DNA of 62,109 bases from Bacteroidota bacterium. Lineage in GTDB: Bacteria > Bacteroidota > Bacteroidia > B-17B0 > Aurantibacillaceae. The notes under the pieces are model-generated. The model ran no database searches and was not told where the DNA came from. It was given only the letters and a program-made list of their open reading frames with translations. Shown here piece after piece: positions 26,945 through 35,351 of the stretch (positions are counted from its first letter, which is position 1; every line of letters starts with the position of its first letter). The stretch is from contig JANYGK010000022.1 of NCBI GenBank assembly GCA_025362395.1, positions 1 to 62,109 on the forward strand. The letters are read 5' to 3'. Both the position numbers and the translations under genes were made by a program.

Positions 26945-27928
26945 TTAAGCTTTTTGATACATTACTTCCTTAACTGCTTTTACAGTTTTGGTAACATTTG
27001 GCAAAGAAGCTTCAATTAAAGTCGGGGCATACGGCAAAGGCACGTCAGCTGCCGTAATACGGCGTATCGGGGCATCTAAATAATCAAATGCATCTTTTTG
27101 CACCCTAAATGCAATTTCAGAAGAAATGCTTGCTAAAGGCCATGCTTCTTCAACAATTACTAAACGGTTTGTTTTTTTAACCGAATTAATTACGGTATCG
27201 TAATCAATAGGGCGAACGGTTCTCAGGTCGATAACCTCAGCGTTGATCCCTTCTTTTTCCAACTCTACAGCAGCAGCTAAAGCTACTTTCATAATTTTAC
27301 CAAAAGAAACAATCGTAACATCTGTTCCTTGTTTTTTAATATCAGCCACACCAATAGGGATAATGTATTCTCCATCAGGAATGTCACATTTATCGCCATA
27401 CATTTGCTCACTTTCCATAAAAATAACCGGGTCGTTATCACGAATAGCTGCCTTTAACAAGCCCTTAGCATCATACCCGTTTGAGGGAACAATAACTTTT
27501 AGGCCGGGGCAATTTGCAAACCAGTTCTCGAATGCCTGCGAGTGCTGTGAGCTTAACATACCTGCACTTGCTGTAGGGCCTCTAAATACGATAGGGCAAT
27601 TATATTGGCCTCCGCTCATACTCAAAAATTTAGCGGCAGCATTTATTATTTGGTCAATAGCGACTAACGAAAAGTTGAACGTCATAAATTCAATAACAGG
27701 GCGTAACCCGTTTACTGCCGCGCCTACGCCAATTCCTGCAAAGCCAAGCTCGGCAATAGGCGTATCAATAATACGTCGTGATCCAAATTCCGCTAACATG
27801 CCTTTACTTACTTTATAAGCGCCGTTATATTCAGCCACCTCTTCACCCATCAGGAAAATGGTTTCATCACGTCGCATTTCTTCGTTCAGGGCTTCACGCA
27901 GGGCTTCTCTAAATTCAATTGTTCTCAT
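26945..27928 (-). CDS. pdhB: Pyruvate dehydrogenase E1 component, beta subunit
   Basis: 327 residues, family length. TPP-binding pyrimidine domain with 'MGEEVAEYNGAYKVSKGM', then 'FMTFNFSLVAIDQIINAAAK', and the C-terminal transketolase domain with 'EAWPLASISSEIAF'. The E1 alpha gene is not in this window, so alpha and beta are split here, as often in Bacteroidota. Together with E2 and E3 it makes acetyl-CoA from pyruvate and needs the lipoyl group made by the nearby lipA product. A branched-chain 2-oxoacid E1 beta is less likely. Confidence 0.93.
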   Translation of the reverse strand: MRTIEFREALREALNEEMRRDETIFLMGEEVAEYNGAYKVSKGMLAEFGSRRIIDTPIAELGFAGIGVGAAVNGLRPVIEFMTFNFSLVAIDQIINAAAKFLSMSGGQYNCPIVFRGPTASAGMLSSQHSQAFENWFANCPGLKVIVPSNGYDAKGLLKAAIRDNDPVIFMESEQMYGDKCDIPDGEYIIPIGVADIKKQGTDVTIVSFGKIMKVALAAAVELEKEGINAEVIDLRTVRPIDYDTVINSVKKTNRLVIVEEAWPLASISSEIAFRVQKDAFDYLDAPIRRITAADVPLPYAPTLIEASLPNVTKTVKAVKEVMYQKA

Positions 27929-27997
27929 ATTATAATTTGGTTAACACTTCATGTTAAATATACTTATCCACTTTTTTGTTAGATTTTTCGTAAAGTT

Positions 27998-28005
27998 CAA
28001 ATGTA
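27998..28005 (-). promoter_or_regulatory. Predicted -7 element (TACATTTG) of pdhB
   Basis: Minus-strand TACATTTG matches TAnnTTTG, with a T-rich -33 side 18 bp upstream. The start would lie ~63 nt before the pdhB ATG. Confidence 0.4.
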
Positions 28006-28050
28006 TATAAAAGGCTGCTAAATAAAAAACCGAAAAAAATGTATAAAAAA

Positions 28051-28088
28051 TTGAAAACCCGAAAAATAATGACTAATTTTGTCATGAC
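28051..28088 (+). promoter_or_regulatory. Promoter with overlapping inverted-repeat operator upstream of the HTH-Fic gene
   Basis: TTG (28051-28053), 20 bp, TAATTTTG (28074-28081) forms a good Bacteroidota promoter. The -7 element is flanked by ATGAC (28069-28073) and GTCAT (28081-28085), and GTCATGAC (28081-28088) is itself a palindrome, giving three half-sites. A protein bound there would cover the promoter. Since the gene product carries an HTH, autoregulation is plausible. Confidence 0.55.
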
Positions 28089-28100
28089 AAATAAAAGAAT

Positions 28101-29177
28101 ATGTTGGGATTTAAACTTAAAGAATTAAGGGTTAAGAAAAACCTGAAAACACAGGATCTTGCCCATAAATTGGGCATTGACCAATCTCTTGTAAGTAAGT
28201 TTGAAAGCGAATTAAGGAAACCGACAAAAGAACAAATTTTAAAACTATCCGGCATTTTAGAGGCAAAGCCTAATGAATTGATGAATGTATGGTTATCTGA
28301 TAAGATTTTAGAAAACATTAAAGGATATGCCTACGCCGAAGATGTTATAAATATTGTAAATGAAACGATTGCCGGATATCAAAAGTTATTAAATAAATCA
28401 TCAAAACAGGTTTTACCCGGGCCGATAACAAAGGTATTAACTGAAATTGATGCTTTAAAACAAAACATTGATGCTTTAAAACCTCTTAGTAAAATTCAGT
28501 TACATAAATTAAACGATTATTTTTTTACGGATTATACTTACGAAAGCAATAAAATAGAAGGTAACACGCTTACGTTACAGGAAACTGCCATGGTTATTAA
28601 AGAAGGTATTACCATAGGGGGTAAAAGTGTAAGGGAACACTTGGAGGCTATAAACCATAGAGAGGCAATTGATTTTGTAAATGATTTAGCGGGTAATCAA
28701 ATTGCTTTAAATGAACGAAGTATTAAGGAGTTACACTATTTAATTTTAAAAGGAATATTAAGCAACGATGCGGGCAAATACAGAAATACTGAGGTAAGGA
28801 TTACGGGCAGTAAACATGAACCGCCTCCTTTTTTTGATGTGCCTTTAAAAATGGAAGGCTTGATTACCTATTATAATTTGCATAGTTCAGGCTTACATCC
28901 TGTGATTTTAGCTGCCGATATGCATCAAATATTAGTAGGGATCCATCCGTTTATTGACGGTAACGGCAGAACTTCCCGTTTATTAATGAACTTGGTATTA
29001 TTAAAAAACGGTTATTACATTGCCAATATTAAGGGCAGTTTGGCAAGTCGTATTAAATATTACCAAGCGCTTGAAAAAGCCCATGTAAAAGGACAATTAA
29101 ATGATTTTAGAATGTTAGTTGCAAAAGCGGTAAAACACTCACTCGCAGAATATTATGATTTAGTGAAAACAAAATAA
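28101..29177 (+). CDS. HTH-Fic protein, probable AMP-transferase with N-terminal DNA-binding domain
   Basis: 358 residues. N-terminal XRE-type helix-turn-helix (1-63, 'TQDLAHKLGIDQSLVSKFES'). Class II Fic core (~130-345) with the inhibitory helix motif S149-xxx-E153-G154 and the active-site motif HPFIDGNGRTSR (282-293). The catalytic His282, Asp286, the GNG loop and Arg293 are all kept, so AMPylation of a target, restrained by Glu153, is expected. The target is unknown. Fusion to an HTH suggests that it represses its own promoter, where an inverted repeat overlaps the -7 box. It is a single gene. Confidence 0.94.
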   Translation: MLGFKLKELRVKKNLKTQDLAHKLGIDQSLVSKFESELRKPTKEQILKLSGILEAKPNELMNVWLSDKILENIKGYAYAEDVINIVNETIAGYQKLLNKSSKQVLPGPITKVLTEIDALKQNIDALKPLSKIQLHKLNDYFFTDYTYESNKIEGNTLTLQETAMVIKEGITIGGKSVREHLEAINHREAIDFVNDLAGNQIALNERSIKELHYLILKGILSNDAGKYRNTEVRITGSKHEPPPFFDVPLKMEGLITYYNLHSSGLHPVILAADMHQILVGIHPFIDGNGRTSRLLMNLVLLKNGYYIANIKGSLASRIKYYQALEKAHVKGQLNDFRMLVAKAVKHSLAEYYDLVKTK

Positions 29178-29195
29178 AATATTGGATTATATCTA

Positions 29196-29225
29196 TTGAT
29201 TTACATCCATATTTTTTTAAATTTG
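29196..29225 (+). promoter_or_regulatory. Predicted promoter of etfB
   Basis: TTG (29196-29198), 19 bp, TAAATTTG (29218-29225): an exact fit to the Bacteroidota consensus. The leader is ~90 nt before the ATG at 29322. Confidence 0.65.
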
Positions 29226-29321
29226 CTAACCTTTTAAATCTATTTAAAATGATATAATCCCGATTTCAGAAGTTTTCTCAAAACAGAATTATTCAACTTA
29301 ACAAAAACAAAATAATTAAAT

Positions 29322-30065
29322 ATGAAAATATTAGTTCCTATTAGTAACGTTCCCGATACAACTACTAAAATAGCCTTTACAAATGGTGATACTGAATTTA
29401 ATACGGCCGGTGTTCAGTTTATTATTAATCCTTATGATGAATGGTATGCTTTGGTGCGTGCTTTAGAATTGAAGGAAACGGGGAAAGCAGAAAAAGTAAC
29501 CATTATACATGTTGGTTTGGCTGATGCTGATGCAACCATTCGTAAAGGATTTGCATTAGGTGCTGATGATGGCGTCCGTGTAGATTCTGAAGGGCCTGAT
29601 GCTTATTTTGTAGCTGAACAAATTGCAAAATATGCAAAAGATAACGGGTATGATCTGATAATGACCGGTAAAGAAACTATTAACTATAATGGATCTTCTG
29701 TTGGCGGCATGGTTGCCGGTTTTATGGACCTTCCTTTTATTTCGTTAGCTGTTAAATTTGACCTTGAAGGAAACAAAGCAACCGTTGAACAGGATGTAGA
29801 TGGCGGCGCACAGGTGGTTGAATGCGAATTGCCCTTAGTTGTTTCCTGTGCTAAAGGAATGGCCGAGCAACGTATCCCAAACATGAAAGGAATTATGAGT
29901 GCCCGTACTAAACCTTTAACGGTAGTAGCTGCAACAGGTTCAGACAAATTAACAAACGTTAAATCATATACTTTATCAGCAGGGCGTACTACTGTAAAAA
30001 TGATTGATGAAAATAATATGGATGAGTTAGTGAACTTGTTACATACGGAAGCAAAGGTTATATAA
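29322..30065 (+). CDS. etfB: Electron transfer flavoprotein, beta subunit
   Basis: 247 residues, family length. Characteristic 'MKILVPISNVPDTTTKI' start, 'FIINPYDEWYALVRALEL' AMP-binding region and 'GADDGVRVDSEG'. 'IMTGKETINYNGSSVGGMVAGFM' includes the adenine-binding part. It pairs with EtfA (30180-31160) to carry electrons from acyl-CoA dehydrogenases to the quinone pool. It has its own strong promoter, and the alpha gene follows after a 114-bp gap containing an inverted repeat. Confidence 0.97.
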   Translation: MKILVPISNVPDTTTKIAFTNGDTEFNTAGVQFIINPYDEWYALVRALELKETGKAEKVTIIHVGLADADATIRKGFALGADDGVRVDSEGPDAYFVAEQIAKYAKDNGYDLIMTGKETINYNGSSVGGMVAGFMDLPFISLAVKFDLEGNKATVEQDVDGGAQVVECELPLVVSCAKGMAEQRIPNMKGIMSARTKPLTVVAATGSDKLTNVKSYTLSAGRTTVKMIDENNMDELVNLLHTEAKVI

Positions 30066-30071
30066 TATTTC

Positions 30072-30162
30072 CCGCAGATTCCGCTGATCACACAGAAATC
30101 TATGAGTTAAAAAACAGTAGTAATAATTAGAATTAATTAATAAAGATCTGCAGAATCTGCGG
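30072..30162. repeat. REP-like imperfect inverted repeat between etfB and etfA
   Basis: Two 18-base arms, 30072-30089 and 30145-30162, are complementary at 16 of 18 positions, around CCGCAGATT / AATCTGCGG, separated by 55 bp. The core CGCAGATT is the same as in the palindrome at 3136-3171. Not a simple terminator, since no T-tract follows either arm. It could be a mobile intergenic palindrome or an RNA structure in the etfBA message. Confidence 0.6.
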
Positions 30163-30179
30163 AACACAAAACTAAAATT

Positions 30180-31160
30180 ATGGTATTAGTATATACAGAA
30201 ATCAATAAAGGAAAAGTAAAAAAATCATCTTTGGAAGCAGTTAACTACGCTTCTAAAATTGCTGAATTAACCGGCTCTACAGTAACTGCAATTGCTATTA
30301 ATGCAGATGCGGGCCAATTGGAAGATATCGGGAAAGCCGGCGCTAAAAAAATATTATCCGTTAAAAACGATGCCTTAGCTTCTTTAGACAGTATGCTGCT
30401 TTCTGCAACTATTGAACAAGCAGTTAAAGCCGAAAGCGCAAAAATTATTATATTTTCATTTGATATAATCGGTAAAGCGGTTGCTCCGCGTTTATCAGCC
30501 CGTTTAAAAGCAGGATTGGTTGCAGGTGCCGTAGATTATCCTACAGTAAACGGAACAAATTTAGAAGTAAAGAAAAACGTTTTTTCAGGGAAAGCTACCG
30601 CGGTTTACTCTATCAACAGCGATGTAAAGATCATTTCATTATTACCTAATTCTTTTCCCGTAAAGTTAGGGGATAACTCTGCAACAGTAATTGATTTTGC
30701 GATTGACCTGACAGGAGTAATTTCTAAAATAGTAATTAAAGAAAAAAAGTCGAACGATGTTGGCGGTATGATCCCATTGCCTGAAGCGGAATTGGTAGTT
30801 TCAGCGGGACGCGGAATGAAAGGCCCTGAAAACTGGGGAATGATTGAAGAGTTGGCAAAAGAACTAAAGGCAACTACTGCCTGTTCACGCCCTGTTGCTG
30901 ATATGCACTGGAGGCCGCATCATGAGCATGTTGGGCAAACAGGTGTTGCCATTCGTCCCAATTTATATATTGCCATTGGTATTTCGGGCGCTATACAGCA
31001 TTTAGCAGGCGTTAACGGAAGTAAAACAATTGTTGTTATTAATAGTGATAAGGAAGCGCCGTTTTTTAAATCGGCTGATTATGGTGTGGTGGGCGATGCG
31101 TTTACCATTGTTCCAAAACTGATCGAAGCCGTGAAAAAATTTAAAGCAAATCATAACTAA
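30180..31160 (+). CDS. etfA: Electron transfer flavoprotein, alpha subunit
   Basis: 326 residues. The C-terminal FAD-binding domain is clear: 'GRGMKGPENWGMIEELA', 'ACSRPVADMHW', 'VGQTGVAIRPNLYIAIGISG', 'AIQHLAGVNGSKTIVVINSD' and 'EAPFFKSADYGVVGDAF'. The N-terminal domain starts 'MVLVYTEINKGKVKKSSLEA'. It forms the heterodimer with EtfB and carries the redox FAD. No acyl-CoA dehydrogenase or ETF-QO gene is in the window. Confidence 0.97.
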   Translation: MVLVYTEINKGKVKKSSLEAVNYASKIAELTGSTVTAIAINADAGQLEDIGKAGAKKILSVKNDALASLDSMLLSATIEQAVKAESAKIIIFSFDIIGKAVAPRLSARLKAGLVAGAVDYPTVNGTNLEVKKNVFSGKATAVYSINSDVKIISLLPNSFPVKLGDNSATVIDFAIDLTGVISKIVIKEKKSNDVGGMIPLPEAELVVSAGRGMKGPENWGMIEELAKELKATTACSRPVADMHWRPHHEHVGQTGVAIRPNLYIAIGISGAIQHLAGVNGSKTIVVINSDKEAPFFKSADYGVVGDAFTIVPKLIEAVKKFKANHN

Positions 31161-31193
31161 TACTTACTTTTTTGTATATTAGAGTATCTTAAA

Positions 31194-31799
31194 ATGGGAA
31201 TGAAAAAAGTACGATTAGAAATTGTTGGTTTATCTTATAGCCAGACACAAAGTGGCGCGTATGCACTGGTGCTGGGCGAAAGTACCGGAAGCAGGCGTTT
31301 ACCGATCATAATAGGGGGTTTTGAGGCACAGGCTATTGCTATTGAGCTAGAGAAAATGACACCGACCCGCCCTTTGACTCATGATTTATTTAAAGCCTTT
31401 TCTGAAACATTTTCAATTGAAGTAACTGAGATATTAATTTATAATTTAGTAGAAGGAATTTTTTACGCTAAACTAATTTGTACCGATGGAACACGCGAAG
31501 TAGAAATTGATGCGCGTACAAGTGATGCTATCGCTTTAGCGGTTCGTTTTAATTGCCCTATCTATACTTACGAATTTATTTTAAAATCGGCCGGCATTGT
31601 GTTGGATGACGATTCTTTACCGGCGGCAGCTACCGAACAACCAATGGCAACAGTGGAAGATATGTCGACACCCGACAGCGAATACAAATCAAAATCGAGT
31701 GAAGAATTAAAAAACTTATTACAAACCGCGTTAGATGATGAACAGTATGAACTGGCTTCTAAGATACGGGATGAATTAAATACAAGGAAACAATCTTAA
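31194..31799 (+). CDS. Bifunctional nuclease (BFN/DUF151) domain protein with C-terminal UVR motif
   Basis: 201 residues. The BFN domain covers ~1-145: 'LVLGESTGSRRLPIIIGGFEAQAIAIELE', then 'PTRPLTHDLFKAFSETF', then 'EVEIDARTSDAIALAVRFNCPIYTYE', all typical of DUF151 (residues quoted in pieces). The C-terminal ~35 residues ('SEELKNLLQTALDDEQYELA' region) form a UVR coiled-coil motif as in UvrB/UvrC and Clp adaptor proteins. BFN members are reported to cut DNA and RNA, but function in bacteria is poorly known. It follows etfA by 33 bp on the same strand and may be cotranscribed. Confidence 0.9.
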   Translation: MGMKKVRLEIVGLSYSQTQSGAYALVLGESTGSRRLPIIIGGFEAQAIAIELEKMTPTRPLTHDLFKAFSETFSIEVTEILIYNLVEGIFYAKLICTDGTREVEIDARTSDAIALAVRFNCPIYTYEFILKSAGIVLDDDSLPAAATEQPMATVEDMSTPDSEYKSKSSEELKNLLQTALDDEQYELASKIRDELNTRKQS

Positions 31800-31829
31800 T
31801 AAAAAAACATAGTGTAAGTCCCGGTTTTT

Positions 31830-33335
31830 TTACCCTCTCTTTAATACGATTCTAAATGTAGTGCCTTTGTTTTCTTCACTGTGCATCACAAAGAGTTTAC
31901 CGTTATGGTAATTTTCAATAATACGTTTGCTGAGTGACAGGCCTAAACCCCAACCTCTTTTTTTAGTAGTGTAACCGGGTTTAAAAACAGATGCCAGTTT
32001 TGATTTATGAATTCCTTTTCCGGTATCGCTTAAATCAATAGAAACACCTTCCGGAATCTCTTTAATGGTCACCCTAAACTCTCCTTTACCGTCCATAGCA
32101 TCTACGGCATTTTTACAAATGTTTTCTATAACCCACTCAAATAAGGGGACAGAGAGCATAACAATAATCTCTGTATCAGGAATTGTTACAACATACTTTA
32201 CATTTTTAGAGGTACGCGTTTTTAAATAATCAAGCGCCTCTTTTACCACCATGCACACATTTGTTTCATATAGTGTTGGCTGTGATCCTATTTTAGAAAA
32301 ACGATCTGTAATAGTATTTAACCGCATTACGTCGCGGTTCATTTCATTAATAATACTCTCATCCGTACCTGTCGATTTCAAATACTCTGTCCAGGCCATA
32401 AGGGATGATAAAGGCGTACCTAACTGGTGGGCAGTTTCTTTACTCATTCCTACCCACACTTGGTCCTGCTCTGCCTTACGCGCTGTGCTAAACAGGACAT
32501 ACGCAATTAATAAAAACAAACCAATAACGCCAAACTGTACGTATGGATAATATTTTAACCTGGCCAGTAAGCCGGACTCTTCATAAAAAATAAAATTCTT
32601 TGATCCTTCTCCCAAGTCCACTTCAATGGGTGTATTTTGCAGCTCCATCATCTGTACAGCAAACTGCAGTTTTTCGGGTGTATTAATTTTCCAAAGATCA
32701 ATGTTACCGCTCGCTATTACAGTTGTTCTGCTCGAATCGGTATATATTACGGGCACTGCGGCGCTGTTAATAGCTACTTCCGAAATAAATGATTTTATTA
32801 AACTGTCAAATACAATTTTAATATCGTTAAACAACCTGCTGTCTTTATGATATAGATAATTTTTTTTGTCTTGATATACATCAATCACCACAGGCTCATA
32901 GAGGGCCTTCATCAGCTCAAGTTCTTTTTGCAATGCTTGTTTATCGTTAGCGATTACAGAATCGAGGTTACGGCTTGCATTTACGTGACCTTCGTTATCG
33001 GTTAGTATAACGGGCACGGTTGTATTATCCTGCAAAACCTTTAATACAAATAAAGATATTTGGTTTGATTGGCTGTTGAGTTCTTTTGTGGCAAGCGCGT
33101 ATAATTCGGCTTTTTTAAGTTCTTCGGTTTGTAATTTTTGAAATAGGTCGTTGGTAAATTTTACCAATTTTGCCTTCCGCTGAACAGCGTCTGCCCAAAG
33201 TTTTACTTTTTGTTTTTCGTCGTTAGCTATTGTTTGAGCGAGCTGAGTAGTATACCACAACGAAGTAAATACAATGATAATAGCTACTATAAAGAGTAAC
33301 CATTTCCAACGTTGTTTTTTAGTATAGATGTTCAT
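31830..33335 (-). CDS. Sensor histidine kinase with two membrane spans and extracytoplasmic sensor region
   Basis: 501 residues. First span ~11-29, extracytoplasmic domain ~30-266 with two similar halves ('VPVILTDNEGHVNASRNLD' and 'VPVIYTDSSRTTVIASGNID'), second span ~266-284. HisKA-like dimer region 'MSKETAHQLGTPLSSL' with His303, then HATPase with N-box 'ENICKNAVDAMDGKG' and G-boxes 'DTGKGI' and 'GWGLGLSLSKRI'. No response regulator is adjacent, so it is an orphan kinase here. The duplicated sensor half is unusual and may form a tandem PAS/Cache-like fold (inference). Confidence 0.93.
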   Translation of the reverse strand: MNIYTKKQRWKWLLFIVAIIIVFTSLWYTTQLAQTIANDEKQKVKLWADAVQRKAKLVKFTNDLFQKLQTEELKKAELYALATKELNSQSNQISLFVLKVLQDNTTVPVILTDNEGHVNASRNLDSVIANDKQALQKELELMKALYEPVVIDVYQDKKNYLYHKDSRLFNDIKIVFDSLIKSFISEVAINSAAVPVIYTDSSRTTVIASGNIDLWKINTPEKLQFAVQMMELQNTPIEVDLGEGSKNFIFYEESGLLARLKYYPYVQFGVIGLFLLIAYVLFSTARKAEQDQVWVGMSKETAHQLGTPLSSLMAWTEYLKSTGTDESIINEMNRDVMRLNTITDRFSKIGSQPTLYETNVCMVVKEALDYLKTRTSKNVKYVVTIPDTEIIVMLSVPLFEWVIENICKNAVDAMDGKGEFRVTIKEIPEGVSIDLSDTGKGIHKSKLASVFKPGYTTKKRGWGLGLSLSKRIIENYHNGKLFVMHSEENKGTTFRIVLKRG

Positions 33336-33486
33336 TAAGGCTAAAATATAGAATATATAACGCTATTGCAAGTTGAATATTGTTGCTTAGGTATTTAAAC
33401 CAACAAGGGCAGTTGTTTAACCGGAGAGGTACAGCAAGATTTTGCAGAGAACGTAAAGCAGGTGAGTGCGAAAAACTATTATATAA

Positions 33487-34014
33487 TTAGCGCTCGTTTA
33501 TGTTTTGCTTCGCTAGTTCTTCATGGTGCTGAACATGGTACGCTGCATTGTATAACATTTCCCGTAATGTTAAGTTGCCTAACAGAGGATGTGGTATGCA
33601 TAAGGTATCAAGTTCTTGTTCGGTAAAGGTTTCAATTTTAGTACATAACTCTATTATCATTTTTTTCAATGTGTTGCTCAACTCTTTTCGTTGTTCGGGC
33701 AAAACCGTTTCAGGCACATAACGGTTAGGGGCTTTGCCGCCCCGGTCTAATTTTTCTGAATAATCCTTTATCAATACATCATAGCTGCGGCTTGGTTTAT
33801 CCGTTACTCCAAAATTTTGCTCTATTGCCAGTTTATCCATACTAAATACCTGCACCAGTGGTTTCACACACGATACAATATGTTCGAGCTGTTGGGCTGC
33901 CGACCATTTTTGTTGGTAGCTAAATGCATATTCCTGAGGTGTTAGGTCATTTATATAATTAATAAATGATTGGTAGTTTTTAGTGAGTAACTCACCAATT
34001 TCCTGCTTATTCAT
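33487..34014 (-). CDS. DinB-family (DinB_2) putative metal-dependent protein
   Basis: 175 residues, four-helix bundle. The metal-binding His pattern of DinB/YfiT-like proteins is seen in 'SAAQQLEHIVSCV' and in 'YNAAYHVQHHEELA', the second and third His being on the last helix. It is not related to DNA polymerase IV. Family members act as bacillithiol or mycothiol-dependent transferases in some bacteria, and YtxJ in this window hints at bacillithiol here. The reaction is unassigned. It lies 88 bp after pdxH on the same strand. Confidence 0.85.
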   Translation of the reverse strand: MNKQEIGELLTKNYQSFINYINDLTPQEYAFSYQQKWSAAQQLEHIVSCVKPLVQVFSMDKLAIEQNFGVTDKPSRSYDVLIKDYSEKLDRGGKAPNRYVPETVLPEQRKELSNTLKKMIIELCTKIETFTEQELDTLCIPHPLLGNLTLREMLYNAAYHVQHHEELAKQNINER

Positions 34015-34101
34015 CCTATTGTATTTGTATTATAAAAATAGCAACTTAATTTCTGCCTATATCCGCATCCCGTTTATTTTAAACTTATTCTCCTTTATCA
34101 C

Positions 34102-34749
34102 CTATGGTGCAAGTCTTTCTATTTTCCAGTTTCCAGTTTCCAAAGTATACGCTATTCTATCATGCAGGCGACTTTTACGGCCTTGCCAAAACTCATAGTA
34201 TGTTGCTTTTATGACGTATCCTCCCCAAAAACCGGGACGAGGTATAGTATCTTTAAAGTTTTTAACATTTTCTTCCACTAGTCGGTCTAACGTTTCACGG
34301 CTTGCTATTTTACTGCTTTGCGGCGAACTCCACGCCCCAAGCTTCGATTCGGTAGGCCTTGCGTTAAAATAAGCATCACTTTTTTCTTTGCTTGCAAATT
34401 CCACTGTGCCTTCAATACGGATTTGCCGCTCAAGCTCAGGCCAAAAAAAAGTGGCGCATACATGCGGATTTGTCTGTATATCAATCCCTTTTTGCGATTG
34501 ATAATTTGTGTAAAAATAAAATTCGTTTTCCGAAAATTCCCGTAAATAGACTATCCGTGCAGAAGGTTTATGCTCCTTGCTCACAGTGCCTAAATTAAAA
34601 GCCTGCACTTCATTTGCTTTGGAGTCCACGGCTTCTTTCATCCAAATTTCAAACTGAACATGAGGCAAATCGGAAATAGATTTTTCCGATAATATTCCTT
34701 TCATAAAATCCTCCCGCAATTGATAAATATGTGTATTTACTTCACCCAT
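34102..34749 (-). CDS. pdxH: Pyridoxamine 5'-phosphate oxidase
   Basis: 215 residues from the ATG at 34747-34749; a 23-codon upstream extension is possible but not conserved in the family. FMN-binding elements 'ARIVYLREFSENEFYFYTNY' (R-x-V-L-L-K type) and 'SQKGIDIQTNPHVCATFFWP', 'RQIRIEGTVEFAS', and the C-terminal PLP/FMN dimer region 'RPGFWGGYVIKATYYEFWQG' followed by 'RLHDRIAYTLETGNWKIERLAP' match PdxH. It oxidises PNP/PMP to PLP. It is divergent from the yqgE gene with 38 bp between starts, and has its own promoter. Confidence 0.97.
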   Translation of the reverse strand: MGEVNTHIYQLREDFMKGILSEKSISDLPHVQFEIWMKEAVDSKANEVQAFNLGTVSKEHKPSARIVYLREFSENEFYFYTNYQSQKGIDIQTNPHVCATFFWPELERQIRIEGTVEFASKEKSDAYFNARPTESKLGAWSSPQSSKIASRETLDRLVEENVKNFKDTIPRPGFWGGYVIKATYYEFWQGRKSRLHDRIAYTLETGNWKIERLAP

Positions 34750-34765
34750 TTTTGTAAATTTACCA

Positions 34766-34795
34766 CAAATATAAAGATAGTTATCCATTGGTAAA
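34766..34795 (-). promoter_or_regulatory. Predicted promoter of pdxH
   Basis: Minus strand: TTT (34795-34793), 19 bp, TATATTTG (34773-34766). It supports the ATG at 34749 as the true pdxH start, since the longer reading would begin upstream of this promoter. Confidence 0.55.
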
Positions 34796-35333
34796 GCCAG
34801 GAGATATATTAATTGCAAAACCCTTTTTACAAGACGGCCGGTTTAAGCGTTCTGTGATTTATATGGGTGAGCATAACAATGAAGGCAGCCTTGGATTTAT
34901 TTTAAATAAACCTCACGGATTATTATTGAGAGATATTTTTCCACATTTAAAGAACGGTAATTTTCCATTGTTTGAAGGAGGTCCCGTATCTCCAAACCAA
35001 TTGTTCTATACACATACATTGGGTTTAAAATTGAGTGATAGTGTAGAAATAAAAAAAGGAGTGTACTGGGGGGGTAATTTTTTTGAGCTCACACACATGA
35101 TAGAGCACGGGCAAATTTCCTCTAACCAAATAAGGTTTTACATTGGCTATAGCGGTTGGACTACACAGCAATTAGACGCTGAATTAGAAAGTAATACATG
35201 GCTCACACAATCTACCGATTATGACGAGCTTATTCAAGCTGCACCCGACGATTTGTGGGGAAATGAGCTCATAAAAGTAAATCCGGCTTATAAAGCTTTT
35301 ACCGATTTTTCTTTCGATCCCTCTCTTAATTAG
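34788..35333 (+). CDS. YqgE/AlgH-family (UPF0301) protein
   Basis: 181 residues. Family hallmarks: 'GDILIAKPFLQDGRFKRSVI', 'NEGSLGFILNKPHG', 'LFEGGPVSPNQLFYTHTLG' and 'FYIGYSGWTTQQLDAELE'. No biochemical role is established. The start is TTG at 34788-34790; no ATG or GTG lies in frame between the upstream TAA (34755) and this codon, so TTG is the only sensible choice. It overlaps the divergent pdxH promoter. The palindrome CAATGCTTATAAGCATTG follows its stop. Confidence 0.92.
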   Translation: MVKPGDILIAKPFLQDGRFKRSVIYMGEHNNEGSLGFILNKPHGLLLRDIFPHLKNGNFPLFEGGPVSPNQLFYTHTLGLKLSDSVEIKKGVYWGGNFFELTHMIEHGQISSNQIRFYIGYSGWTTQQLDAELESNTWLTQSTDYDELIQAAPDDLWGNELIKVNPAYKAFTDFSFDPSLN

Positions 35334-35351
35334 CAATGCTTATAAGCATTG
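35334..35351 (+). terminator. Possible weak terminator after yqgE
   Basis: A perfect 18-base palindrome follows the yqgE stop by one base, then GCGCTTTTC. The stem is short in GC and the T-run is short, so termination is uncertain. Confidence 0.4.

Noticed and set aside
27243-27818. 191-codon plus-strand open frame
   Set aside because: Antisense to pdhB, which is unmistakable on the minus strand.
31800-31829. Terminator between the BFN gene and the minus-strand sensor kinase
   Set aside because: The 30-bp gap has A- and T-runs but no complementary GC stem.
33487-34014. Possible DNA polymerase IV (dinB)
   Set aside because: The name refers to the unrelated DinB/YfiT four-helix family; the protein is too short and lacks polymerase motifs.
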